This document shows, piece by piece, positions 55,406-64,000 of a stretch of 64,000 nucleotides of DNA. Origin of the DNA: an uncultured Clostridium sp. (GTDB lineage Bacteria; Bacillota; Clostridia; Lachnospirales; Lachnospiraceae). Positions within the stretch are counted from its first letter, which is position 1. Each line of letters begins with the position of its first letter. The notes beneath the pieces were generated by a model. The model had not been told where the DNA came from, did no database searches, and was given only the letters and a program-made list of their open reading frames with translations. Location: NCBI GenBank assembly GCA_947644195.1, contig CANRZB010000002.1, positions 1 through 64,000 on the forward strand, given 5' to 3'. Position numbers and translations under genes: made by a program.

Positions 55406-56098
55406 TTATCGAGTTGCTTTGATATACTGTACATTTGGTAACGTAGCAAAACGGTCCTCCGTTATATTTCCTACATAACCTATTTCAAGAAGATCTCCTT
55501 TTTTCAGATCAGACACAGCAGCCTTATTACCGTTTACTGTAATATCTGCATTTTGCAAGGAATGATAACTGTTAGAAAACATTTGGTTTTTCGACGTATC
55601 CACATAATTAATCATGATAAACCAGTCATGAGAGTTGGCAATCACATCGGATATATAAAGACCTTTCAACACGGTTACCTTAGCGTTATCCGGTTTTGTT
55701 GACACATCCGGCATTTGTGTTGATTTTGCATCTGGTGCCGGTTTTGCACTAGGCGCCGGACTAGCAGTACCTGCCGTGTTTTTTTGATTCGCTATCACCT
55801 TTATCTGACAAACATATTTTTTTGACTTATATTTCGCAACAATTTTTGCTTTACCTACCCGTAATGCTTTGATCTTTCCCGACTTATTCACGGAGATTAT
55901 CTTTTTGTTACTTGTCTGCCATTTAATTTTCTTCTTCTTTGCATTTTTTAGAAATAATTTTAAGCATTTTCCCTCTTTTAAAGTTACCTTGGATCGATTC
56001 ATCTTAATCGGCTTTGCCGCATAGACTTCATTGCTAAATAGCCAAACGCCAATGGATAATACAACTAAACTTATGACTAATCTTATCCCTTTTTTCAT
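55406..56098 (-). CDS. Secreted BIG2-domain protein
   Basis: 230 aa. Signal peptide (residues 1-27, ending EVYAA), one Lys-rich BIG2 domain (30-105), a Pro/Ala linker and a C-terminal beta-rich domain of about 90 residues that resembles nothing I can name. AAAGGAG precedes the ATG. It follows the trypsin-like protease gene by 15 bp, so the two may act together. Confidence 0.82.
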   Translation of the reverse strand: MKKGIRLVISLVVLSIGVWLFSNEVYAAKPIKMNRSKVTLKEGKCLKLFLKNAKKKKIKWQTSNKKIISVNKSGKIKALRVGKAKIVAKYKSKKYVCQIKVIANQKNTAGTASPAPSAKPAPDAKSTQMPDVSTKPDNAKVTVLKGLYISDVIANSHDWFIMINYVDTSKNQMFSNSYHSLQNADITVNGNKAAVSDLKKGDLLEIGYVGNITEDRFATLPNVQYIKATR

Positions 56099-56113
56099 AT
56101 GAATTCTCCTTTC

Positions 56114-57127
56114 CTAATCGAAAAAACCATTGTCATGCAACCAAGTTGTTATACCAGTATCAAGCTGGACAGATACCATGGAATGATCCGGATAGGACCC
56201 CGAATCAATCCCTATCGCATACCCACCTTCCAAAAACAATGGTGAACCACTTTGTCCGCCAATACTATAATTATTCGAACGAATTTCACAATCCTTTATG
56301 GAAGTAATCGTACTTTTTGAATAATACATCGCTTGCCCTTTTTCTTTATCCGCTGGATATCCCGCGGAATAACAGGTATCACCTGGAGAGTATGTCCAGG
56401 AAATCCCAAAATACCCAACATAATTTGTAATATCTCTTTTCCATTGTAAAAATGCAAAGTCAATCTGAGGCTTCCAATTGCTACCTTTAAATTCTCCATG
56501 TAGAACATAACAAGCCAGATCATCCTGCGTCATAGTATATATCGCATTACCATTATTATATCCAAATTGAACAGATATTGTGTCAAAATATTCACCATTA
56601 GTATCTAATATAACATGCCCTGCCGTGGCACATAAGTTATTATGTATTTCATAAGCAGATGCTATATACCGAACTCCAGGAGAGCTTGGATAGGTTACAA
56701 ATACTTTCGCTGTACTATAAAAGGGGTAGGTATGAAGATCAGGTACCTTGATTCGATTGTCCACAATAGATGTGGATAATGGATTAGCCAACAAGGAATT
56801 TTTGTCTGGCAGCAATTTGTCATTTTGCTCCGCCAGAATATTCCCAAATTGCCCCATTTCCTTATACCAGGCTGGCTGCTTTGGTTCTAATGATTTATGG
56901 ACTTTCAAAGGCAATTTATCAATTTCTTCTGAATCATAGTAAACGGTCTTATCATCTTCCATATCATATACAGCGATAAATTCCCCCTCTAAATTTTTTG
57001 GTGTATCATGAGAATCACAATAATAAACTTTTGCATCACATCGGTCACTTATCAAAAGCGAACCACTTAAAACAAGAACAACGGCTATCATTCCAATTAC
57101 ATAATTTTTAAATACTTTTCCATTCAT
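56114..57127 (-). CDS. Secreted trypsin-like (V8-type) serine protease
   Basis: 337 aa with signal peptide (residues 1-32). The triad is visible: His in CATAGHVIL, Asp in QIDFAFLQW and Ser in GGQSGSPLF, as in glutamyl-endopeptidase-like enzymes. A propeptide of about 100 residues precedes the protease domain. AGGAGG precedes the ATG. Co-transcribed with the BIG2 gene. Confidence 0.9.
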   Translation of the reverse strand: MNGKVFKNYVIGMIAVVLVLSGSLLISDRCDAKVYYCDSHDTPKNLEGEFIAVYDMEDDKTVYYDSEEIDKLPLKVHKSLEPKQPAWYKEMGQFGNILAEQNDKLLPDKNSLLANPLSTSIVDNRIKVPDLHTYPFYSTAKVFVTYPSSPGVRYIASAYEIHNNLCATAGHVILDTNGEYFDTISVQFGYNNGNAIYTMTQDDLACYVLHGEFKGSNWKPQIDFAFLQWKRDITNYVGYFGISWTYSPGDTCYSAGYPADKEKGQAMYYSKSTITSIKDCEIRSNNYSIGGQSGSPLFLEGGYAIGIDSGSYPDHSMVSVQLDTGITTWLHDNGFFD

Positions 57128-57258
57128 TTAGCTCCTCCTTTTTTGACAAATTTTCAGATTCCTAAAATATTTAAATATTTTTATCAGCGTAACACAATTA
57201 TAGTAATTATTCAATATTTTTTCAGATACAATATTTGAAATAATTCGACATAAATAGG

Positions 57259-57306
57259 AAAAAAGTGCGAAAAGATCTGCTTTTTCAGCATCTTTCGCAC
57301 TTTTTT
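57259..57306 (-). terminator. Terminator after the GH31 gene
   Basis: AAAAAGTGCGAAA with its complement TTTCGCACTTTTT, loop about 13 nt plus inner GCATC pairing. T-run on both ends. Confidence 0.85.
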
Positions 57307-57380
57307 CTAATATCACGTATAAAACAATCCGTATATTCTTAAGCTAACAAACTGCCAAAGTCACATTTTCAAAAAACAGC

Positions 57381-59741
57381 CTACAGAGTAATCTCTACAG
57401 AAGTACTTCCTGCTGCCGCTTCTACGGTCTGCCCCTCTGCTGTTACTTTGAAATTCTTATCTGTTGCTCCATAAGATACCGTAATCTTATTCCCACTTCT
57501 GGACGCCTTGATTTCCGTAATAACCTTAGAATCTTTGTCGTAAACAACAGCCTCGGCTGTCTTTCCATCCTCTAATGCATAGATTACAGCCTCTGCATCC
57601 TGCAGGTAGTCATAAACCACTGTCATCTCACCCTCTGCGTCAAAATTACCATAGGTCACAATACTGTTCGGGCGAGCCAGGATCGGCATCTGGAAATAAT
57701 CACATTTTCTGGTATAATATTTACCACCAGCATAAGTCTCTCCACTTTGGATGTCCGTCCAAACTCCATTATCCGGCACATAGAATTCTGCGATCCCTTC
57801 CTCATTCATAACAGGTACAATACACAGGTTATCACCCAGCATATACTGCTGATCCAGATACTTACATGGAGTATCTTCCGTAAATGCAATAATCATAGAG
57901 CGCATCATTGGCACACCAACCTTGTGCGTCTTGTTTGCCTGTGCCCACAAATAAGGCATCATGCGTCCTTTTAATACTGTATAATGACGCAACACATCAC
58001 ATGCTTCGGTATCTCCATCCTCATCATAAACCCAAGGCACACGATATGAAGTTGACCCATGCAGACGGCTATGCGTAGACATTAACCCAAATGCACACCA
58101 TCTCTTGTACACATCGGCCGGAGCCGTCGCCTCAAATCCACCCATATCATGAGAGAAGAAACCAAATCCTGAGGAACACAGGGATAAACCGCCGCGTACC
58201 GTTTCTGCCATTGCAGAATACTCTGCATAGCAATCCCCGCCCCAATGTACCGGGAACTTCTGTCCTCCAACCGTTGCACTACGTGCAAACAGGCATGCAT
58301 GGTCTTTGCCAAAATACTCTTCCAATGCTTCAAATACACATTTATTGTACAGATAAGTATAGTAGTTGTGCATTTTGATTGGATCAGAACCATCATAATA
58401 CTGGCATTTGGTAGGAATTCTCTCGCCAAAATCTGTTTTGATATTATTTACACCCATATCAAACAGTTTCTTTAACATACCCTTGAACCAATCACATGCC
58501 TCTGGATTGGTAAAGTCAACAATCGCCATTCCCGGCTGCCACAAATCACACTGGAATACGCTGCCATCCAGATTCTTGATAAAGTATCCCTTTTCCTTAC
58601 CAATGTCAAACAGTTTAGACTGCTGACCAATATAAGAATTAATCCATACACAGATTTCCAATCCCTTATCATGCAGTCGCTTCAACATTCCTTCTGGATC
58701 CGGGAACATATCCTGATCCCACTCAAAATTACACCACTCATATTCTTTCATCCAGAAACAGTCAAAATGGAATACCTGTAACGGAATCTTGCGATCAGCC
58801 ATTCCATCAATAAAGCTATTTACTGTCTCCTCATCATAACTGGTTGTAAAGGATGTTGATAACCATAAACCAAACGTATATGCTGGTGGAAGTGCCGGTT
58901 TTCCTGTCAGGTTTGTGTAATTCTCCAGAACACCTTCCAAATTTTCGCCGCCAATGATAAAGTATTCTAACTCTTCGCCAGGAACTGTAAAAGTTACCTT
59001 GGACACTGTATCAGACATCACTTCAAATGATACCTTATCCGAACTATTGACTAACACACCATATCCCTTAGAAGAAATATAGAATGGCACTGTCTTGTAG
59101 CTCTGGTCGGAACAGGTTCCACCATCACAATTCCATGTCTCTACCGTCTGCCCATTCTTGACAAACGGAGTGAATTTTTCTCCAAATCCATAGATGCACT
59201 CTCCAATATCTGTCTTAAACTGTTCACGCAAATAAGTAGTATGCGGATCCTGTGGATAATTAAAGAACTGGTCATCCTCCTGCAGATTCATACGCGCATT
59301 TGCGGTATACTGGCTCTCGTTAATGATGGAAGTAGATCTCCATGCTCCACCGGTCAGATGCTTGTCTTTATAATAAAACTGTACGTCCCAATCATCTCCC
59401 TTTTTAATCACTACTTTAGTATCGCCGGAAATCAGTTCATAATATTCCTCCGACGAATTGATTACAGGCAAATAACCTGTATCCTCATTTAACTCATAAC
59501 GAGGAGCGTTATCCAATCCACCGCGGTAATGGTCAATATGCACCTTAATAATATTTTCAGATGTGGAAGAATAGGTAATTTCCAGATTTGGTCCTCCCAA
59601 TGTCATACCACGATTCATTACAGTATAAGGTGTCGCCAATACCTTAATCGAATTCTCTGTCGTTTCAATCTTATATGCCTGCGACGCATATCTTACATCA
59701 TACCCCTTCTTGCTCAGCCAAAAACCGTCTGCTACTTTCAT
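57381..59741 (-). CDS. yicI: GH31 alpha-xylosidase (YicI-like)
   Basis: About 786 aa. The nucleophile Asp is in KTDFGERIP and the acid/base Asp in HWGGDCYAEY, followed by SGFGFFSHDMGGFE, the alpha-xylosidase signature. No signal peptide, so it acts in the cytoplasm, releasing xylose from isoprimeverose and xyloglucan fragments. ATG 59741 is preceded by AAGGAGG. With the GH5 enzyme further right it fits xyloglucan/beta-glucan use. Confidence 0.93.
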   Translation of the reverse strand: MKVADGFWLSKKGYDVRYASQAYKIETTENSIKVLATPYTVMNRGMTLGGPNLEITYSSTSENIIKVHIDHYRGGLDNAPRYELNEDTGYLPVINSSEEYYELISGDTKVVIKKGDDWDVQFYYKDKHLTGGAWRSTSIINESQYTANARMNLQEDDQFFNYPQDPHTTYLREQFKTDIGECIYGFGEKFTPFVKNGQTVETWNCDGGTCSDQSYKTVPFYISSKGYGVLVNSSDKVSFEVMSDTVSKVTFTVPGEELEYFIIGGENLEGVLENYTNLTGKPALPPAYTFGLWLSTSFTTSYDEETVNSFIDGMADRKIPLQVFHFDCFWMKEYEWCNFEWDQDMFPDPEGMLKRLHDKGLEICVWINSYIGQQSKLFDIGKEKGYFIKNLDGSVFQCDLWQPGMAIVDFTNPEACDWFKGMLKKLFDMGVNNIKTDFGERIPTKCQYYDGSDPIKMHNYYTYLYNKCVFEALEEYFGKDHACLFARSATVGGQKFPVHWGGDCYAEYSAMAETVRGGLSLCSSGFGFFSHDMGGFEATAPADVYKRWCAFGLMSTHSRLHGSTSYRVPWVYDEDGDTEACDVLRHYTVLKGRMMPYLWAQANKTHKVGVPMMRSMIIAFTEDTPCKYLDQQYMLGDNLCIVPVMNEEGIAEFYVPDNGVWTDIQSGETYAGGKYYTRKCDYFQMPILARPNSIVTYGNFDAEGEMTVVYDYLQDAEAVIYALEDGKTAEAVVYDKDSKVITEIKASRSGNKITVSYGATDKNFKVTAEGQTVEAAAGSTSVEITL

Positions 59742-59971
59742 TTTGCTACCTCCTTGCATTTTGTAATACCCTGCATTAATAAGATATCCAAAAAATTTTC
59801 ATCCATCCTTTATATATGCCAATTAAATGTATTACTGCATTTCCATGCAACTTTAATTAAATTAGCAAATATCTGATACAAAAAATCTTGGAACATCTTG
59901 ACTAACATTATGTCTAATATTATAGACATATTTTACCACCCCGTCTATAATTATCACACCAGTTTTTAACA

Positions 59972-60982
59972 CTATTTTGATTTTTTCATCGAAAAATTTT
60001 TCAGTTTTTCTATCTCCTGTTCTCTTGCTTTTAAATTTTCCTCCCATTGCAAAAGTAATCGTTTTTCTTCTTTCATCTGTTGCTCTTTCTGCTCGACTGC
60101 CTGCTCTTTCTGCTCTACTGCCTGTTCTTTCTGCTCGACCGCCTGCTCTTTCTTTTCTATTTCCCGTTCTTTTTCATCCAATTTTTGATCCCTGAGTTCT
60201 GCCTGTGCATCCCTACGCTGTCGGTCGCGTTCCCGCTTATAAAAATCCTCTCTAGCTTCGCATTGCTGACGAATCTGTTTCTCTTTACTCAATTGGTAAA
60301 CAGTTCCTACTGCCGCCTGAATATCTGAATTCTCCTTTGCTAACATGGCTAACTCACTCCAATCTTTGCTTTTAAAAAACTGCGCCCATTGGTCAATTTT
60401 ATAGGCACGGTCCTCTTCTGTTGCAAGTTTTATTTGTGTTAAGTCTACCACAGCCAAGCGAAATTTGTCACTATATTTTTGATTTGTCTTTTCATTCATC
60501 ATATAATAATTTGCATAAAATTCGCATGCCTCTGGAAAAAGAGAAAAGTTTAATATTCCAATCTGTATGGCAGGTTTAATGGATGAATAATCCATTCCCC
60601 GATTCAGATTGTCAAAAGTCCGGCTTAAATAACACAACGACCGTTCTTTCCAGTTAAGCTCGTTTACCACTTGCATCTCCAGATTAATGATTATATTACC
60701 ATTCAATAACGCTTTAATGTCCAAAATTAAATCCTTCTCATCGTAACTCTTGCCCAGCTCGATCGGATTTTCTACTACCACCTCCTGAATAGACTCATCA
60801 TCCAAATGCAATAATGCACAGATCAATGCTTTTAAGACCTGGTTATTTTGTTGCAGTAATGCTCGGAAAAGATAATCGTTTGTCATAGGAATATCCAAGG
60901 GTCCCTGCATTTTGGATAATGTCTTCATCGGCAACATTTCTACAATTCTTCCCATTCCCTCTGTTAGCTTTTGTTCGTTCAT
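59972..60982 (-). CDS. Rpn/PD-(D/E)XK nuclease-family (transposase-like) protein with coiled coil
   Basis: 336 aa. The N-terminal 210 residues match the PD-(D/E)XK family of Rpn proteins (KGPLDIPMTNDYLFRAL-like start; catalytic Asp in LILDIKALL and E-x-Q in INLEMQV). The C-terminus is a long coiled coil with tandem EQAVEQK heptads. These proteins promote recombination and are often in multiple copies. It is probably intact. Confidence 0.85.
   Translation of the reverse strand: MNEQKLTEGMGRIVEMLPMKTLSKMQGPLDIPMTNDYLFRALLQQNNQVLKALICALLHLDDESIQEVVVENPIELGKSYDEKDLILDIKALLNGNIIINLEMQVVNELNWKERSLCYLSRTFDNLNRGMDYSSIKPAIQIGILNFSLFPEACEFYANYYMMNEKTNQKYSDKFRLAVVDLTQIKLATEEDRAYKIDQWAQFFKSKDWSELAMLAKENSDIQAAVGTVYQLSKEKQIRQQCEAREDFYKRERDRQRRDAQAELRDQKLDEKEREIEKKEQAVEQKEQAVEQKEQAVEQKEQQMKEEKRLLLQWEENLKAREQEIEKLKNFSMKKSK
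60079..60154 (-). repeat. Tandem 21-bp repeats in the coiled-coil coding part
   Basis: About three and a half copies of a 21-bp unit coding for seven residues (EQAVEQK), nearly identical at DNA level, which makes the number of copies prone to slippage. Confidence 0.8.
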
Positions 60983-61130
60983 TTCCCACCCCTTATCTAT
61001 TGATGTTTTCTTGAATCACTCTATTCTGCCAGTTTACATGTAAAATCATAAAAAATCTATTGACGAATTTGTAAAATATAGGGGGGAAAATTATCGTATT
61101 TGTCAAATTTTATAAGATTATTTGTTAAGT

Positions 61131-61174
61131 ACGAAAAGAAGGACATATTCTTTAACCATAGAATATGTCCTTCT
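61131..61174 (-). terminator. Terminator after the GH5 gene
   Basis: Arms 61137-61151 and 61160-61174 form a perfect 15-bp stem; on the minus strand TTTTCG follows. The remaining 60983-61136 holds no gene. Confidence 0.8.
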
Positions 61175-61265
61175 CCAATCACTTATTTCGAGGTCAGATT
61201 AGATTAGAAAAAACAATCTGTCTTCGTTATACAACCAAATAACTCGCATCAATTTTCTCTATAAA

Positions 61266-63806
61266 CTAATCTACTTTTGCTTCGATCTCGCTGATTTTCA
61301 AATCAGTCTCTGGATCAATAAACTCTCCAGACTCGATATCTGCCAACACCGGACCAATACCTTCAATGCGGAATGTAATCTCCAGACTCTGAGTCGGCAT
61401 TGTCAAATCCTCATTTTCATTCTCAGCCCCCAAAGGATAATCACTTTGCGGTCTTGAATCATCATAAGCATTTACTAACATAAAGTCTGCATACTGATCA
61501 TCCGTTTTGAGAATCATCGGTTTTTCCTCTTCCAGCATTTCTACGCCATCCATCATAACTGAAACAGCGGTTGCTTTAAGATCCAAATCTGTATAAATAT
61601 TTTTTCGTTCAATATTTGTGGAAATACCCCACATATTGAATTTCGCACCACTTAATCCAAAGTTATCAATCTTAACCGTATATTCCATTCCGTCTTCGAT
61701 CAGATCTACATCTGTTACCACGGTATCTGCAGTAGCAGTGCTGACAAAATCCCAGCTATGAGCATTTTTTCTAAGATTTTTTAATGGCTTATAAGCATCA
61801 CGGTAATTAAATGTATTGGTCTGATAGAACATATACGCATGAATTCCCGGATTCTCCCATAATTCCTTATCAATATAATCTGGAATTTCTACCTTGGTAT
61901 CTGACGGCGGCTGCCCACCACCAGTTACCCTGGTAATACCTTCCGTAGAACCGGAAGCTCCATTCCACTCATTTAAGAAATCAGCCACATCTTTGTAATT
62001 GATAGCTGGTGCCTCTCGATCAAAATACGCTCCCGTATCCCAGATACAAGGCACGGCATGATATTTAGCAGATTCTGAAAAGACATCAGTATACCAGGTA
62101 ATTACATTGCCTACTACAGCAGATGGCTCACATACTGCACACTCACCAATGATCGTTGCATATCCTTCCTTACTAAAACGTTCCACTTTACTGAACAATT
62201 CTTTCGTTACTTCGCGGTCTTCTTCGGTATAATCTCCACCGCCATTATCTAATGCATAATCCGTTGGCACATAGAAATGTAGAGATACAAAGAGCTTATT
62301 CTTACCGTTCTCCTCAGAGTCTTTCGGCATCTGGTACATATACTCTTCTGCATCATTCTTTCTATCACAGGTAGAACTGATATCTGTATTATATCCTGGA
62401 ATCAACAGAAAACGGTATGCATTATTTCCACCAGTCTTACGAATCAGATCCACAAAAGTCTGATTAATTTTATTTACCATTGCATAACACTCTTCTGATT
62501 TCAGATTTCCACTACAGGTTATTGTTTCCTTAGTTGCCGTACTTGGCTTTGCATATCCCCAATAATCTTCTGTAATAACAATCTCATCATTTAGACGATC
62601 ACCAAGCTCTTCATTCGCACCCTCAAAAATCAGATGGTCAGAATAACCCTGGAAACGCTCTGCAATCTGTGTCCAATATCTCTCATAACGAACCCACGCA
62701 GAATCACGCGTCTCCTGGTCAACCACTTTCTTTTTAACTTCATTGCCATCTTCATCTGTAGTGTACTCAAACTTGCAGGCGCCAAAACGTCCCCACCACT
62801 GGTTATCCCAATGATCATTGATAATGACATACATTCCCAGATCCAATGCCCAGTTAGCAATCTCCTCTACACGGTCCAAAAGCAACGGATCAATGGTATC
62901 CGTTCCATCATCCTTATCACCATTTGACCATGCTACCGGAAGACGAAGTGTATTAATTCCATAACTGTGCAGACACTCTATGTAAGCACGGGTTGTTTCC
63001 GGCTGTTTCCATGCCTTATCATACTCTTCTCGAGTAAAGGTATGCTCCCGCTTATAATCCAGTCCCCAGGTAGCCTCTAATGTATTTCCCAGATTAATAC
63101 CGGTCTTCATTTCATTAGCAGCCAACCACTGTGCTGAAATATCTTTGCGAACCGAACCGTTATCTCTGATCGTCAGCTTGGTTCCGTCTGACTGGGTAAT
63201 CTCACGAGGTTCCCCAAGATTGGATGGTTCCGACGGTACTGTTGGCGATGGTGTTGCACCACCCGGTGCTTGTGTTGCATCTCCTGGTGCCTGCGTTGCA
63301 TCACCCGGCTTCTGTGTTGTATTTCCCGGCGCTTGTGTTGCACCTCCTGGTGCCTGCGTTGCAGTTCCTGGTACTCCTGGTGCTTTTGTTGCTGTACCAG
63401 GTGTGTTTCCTTGAGCAGATGCTCCCGGATTGGTAACTGTTACCTTACAGGTTAATTTCTTGGTTACAACTTTCTTTTTCCCTTTCAGGATATATTTTAC
63501 TTTAGCGGTAATTTTAGTCGTTCCGACTTTTTTCGCTGTAATTTTTCCTTTTTTGTTGACCGTAGCGATCTTCTTCTGTTTGGAACTCCATTTAATCGAT
63601 TTGATCTTTTTTACTTTGGTCTTTTTAACCTTTAATTTCTTGGTTTTTCCTACGTTAATCGTTACTTTTTTGCTGGAAAGCTTCACTCCTGCTTTCTTCT
63701 TTTTGGCAGCGGCTGCACTCTGTCCTGGCATCATACTAAAACTAGATGCAACCATAGCCAAACTAAGCCCCATAGCCAGCCATTTTTTTGCTTGTTTAAG
63801 CTTCAT
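61266..63806 (-). CDS. Secreted GH5 endoglucanase with BIG2 domain and Pro-rich linker
   Basis: About 846 aa. Signal peptide (1-35, ending SAAAAKK), a Lys-rich BIG2 domain (40-125), a repetitive TQAPG linker (130-195) and a GH5 catalytic domain (GINLGNTLEATWG start; acid/base Glu in FEGANEEL; nucleophile Glu in IIGECAVC). A C-terminal beta-rich domain of about 200 residues may bind carbohydrate. ATG 63806 is placed after GAAGGGGG; an upstream frame begins at 63836. It probably cuts beta-glucan or xyloglucan outside the cell. Confidence 0.9.
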   Translation of the reverse strand: MKLKQAKKWLAMGLSLAMVASSFSMMPGQSAAAAKKKKAGVKLSSKKVTINVGKTKKLKVKKTKVKKIKSIKWSSKQKKIATVNKKGKITAKKVGTTKITAKVKYILKGKKKVVTKKLTCKVTVTNPGASAQGNTPGTATKAPGVPGTATQAPGGATQAPGNTTQKPGDATQAPGDATQAPGGATPSPTVPSEPSNLGEPREITQSDGTKLTIRDNGSVRKDISAQWLAANEMKTGINLGNTLEATWGLDYKREHTFTREEYDKAWKQPETTRAYIECLHSYGINTLRLPVAWSNGDKDDGTDTIDPLLLDRVEEIANWALDLGMYVIINDHWDNQWWGRFGACKFEYTTDEDGNEVKKKVVDQETRDSAWVRYERYWTQIAERFQGYSDHLIFEGANEELGDRLNDEIVITEDYWGYAKPSTATKETITCSGNLKSEECYAMVNKINQTFVDLIRKTGGNNAYRFLLIPGYNTDISSTCDRKNDAEEYMYQMPKDSEENGKNKLFVSLHFYVPTDYALDNGGGDYTEEDREVTKELFSKVERFSKEGYATIIGECAVCEPSAVVGNVITWYTDVFSESAKYHAVPCIWDTGAYFDREAPAINYKDVADFLNEWNGASGSTEGITRVTGGGQPPSDTKVEIPDYIDKELWENPGIHAYMFYQTNTFNYRDAYKPLKNLRKNAHSWDFVSTATADTVVTDVDLIEDGMEYTVKIDNFGLSGAKFNMWGISTNIERKNIYTDLDLKATAVSVMMDGVEMLEEEKPMILKTDDQYADFMLVNAYDDSRPQSDYPLGAENENEDLTMPTQSLEITFRIEGIGPVLADIESGEFIDPETDLKISEIEAKVD
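63256..63405 (-). repeat. Repetitive linker-coding region
   Basis: Several tandem copies of a 21-bp motif coding for seven residues such as GATQAPG, interrupted by small changes. It encodes the linker between the BIG2 and GH5 domains. Confidence 0.75.
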
Positions 63807-63969
63807 AAAAAGCCCCCTTCCTTCTGTTAAAAACATTGCATGATATTACTATTCTTGCATATTGGATATTTTATTGATAAATTATCCTAGCATTTGAATA
63901 TTATTAATATTATATTGCTTCTCAAACCAGTACACCTTAATTTTCAGGACAATTAGTAGCACAAAAGAG

Positions 63970-63988
63970 ACATGCAAAAAATGCATGT
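63970..63988. other. Small palindrome at window end
   Basis: ACATGCA (63970-63976) and its inverse (63982-63988) separated by five A. It may be an operator or a terminator stem; the sequence beyond is cut off. Confidence 0.35.
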
Positions 63989-64000
63989 AGATAAAATCGC

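Noticed and set aside
59972..60982. Active insertion sequence
   Set aside because: The Rpn-type gene is called transposase-like, but no terminal inverted repeats or target duplications are visible around it.
63145..63414. Repetitive plus-strand frame rich in Val/Ala/Pro, resembling a repeat protein
   Set aside because: It is the antisense reading of the TQAPG linker in the GH5 gene.
63225..63420. CRISPR-like array
   Set aside because: The repeats are in-frame codons for a protein linker with no unique spacers.

Overview
The window looks like chromosomal DNA of an anaerobic, low-GC Firmicute, most likely a gut Lachnospiraceae/Clostridia member. Supporting signs are AgrBD quorum sensing, LoaP, Veg, a YaaH/SleL-type GH18 protein with LysM, indolepyruvate:ferredoxin oxidoreductase, DUF368, many Ig-like (BIG2) secreted proteins and plant-fibre glycosidases. 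AGGAGG-type ribosome sites with ATG/GTG/TTG starts are used throughout. The species cannot be named from sequence alone.

Region 1 (1-77): the tail of a broken LytTR response regulator. Its first 55 bases are identical to 30268-30322, so a direct repeat brackets the whole left half of the window.

Region 2 (373-23817, all minus strand, visibly more AT-rich than the rest): a biosynthetic cluster I do not recognise. It holds two carrier proteins, an FkbH-type loader, a homologue of amino acid:[carrier protein] ligases (class II tRNA-synthetase fold), a BtrK/ornithine-type PLP decarboxylase, a BtrH-type acyltransferase plus a second large protein that may be related, five radical SAM enzymes, three glycosyltransferases, nucleotide-sugar dehydrogenase and epimerase, a PIG-L deacetylase, two methyltransferases and a three-gene ABC exporter. 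The logic resembles butirosin side-chain chemistry: load an amino acid on a carrier protein, decarboxylate it there, then transfer it to a sugar scaffold. The loading enzyme is different. Product unknown.

Region 3 (24131-30677): control genes. A LoaP-type NusG paralogue with two KOW-like segments sits directly upstream of the cluster. Next come agrB-agrD (minus) and, divergently, an XRE regulator, a LytTR regulator and a GHKL kinase (plus). A second GHKL kinase/LytTR regulator pair follows. The simplest reading is peptide quorum sensing feeding into LoaP-dependent expression of the cluster.

Region 4 (30890-37133, plus): iorA-iorB-paaK-like ligase-ACT protein-amidohydrolase-Mrp ATPase, an arylpyruvate/aryl-acid catabolic set.

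Region 5 (37285-57127): core and surface genes: MYG1 family, isocitrate dehydrogenase, BIG2 protein, S1-domain protein, ispF, tRNA-Met and tRNA-Val, VanZ, AI-2E transporter, DUF368, papain-like protease, GH18/LysM, an orphan PqqD-like/HprK-like pair, exonuclease, two C39-like proteins, Veg, SEC-C protein, a BIG2 protein and a trypsin-like protease. A 166-bp structured repeat occurs twice (35222-35387 and 49439-49604, one mismatch).

Region 6 (57381-63806, minus): GH31 alpha-xylosidase, Rpn/PDDEXK protein and a secreted GH5 glucanase, suggesting xyloglucan/beta-glucan use.
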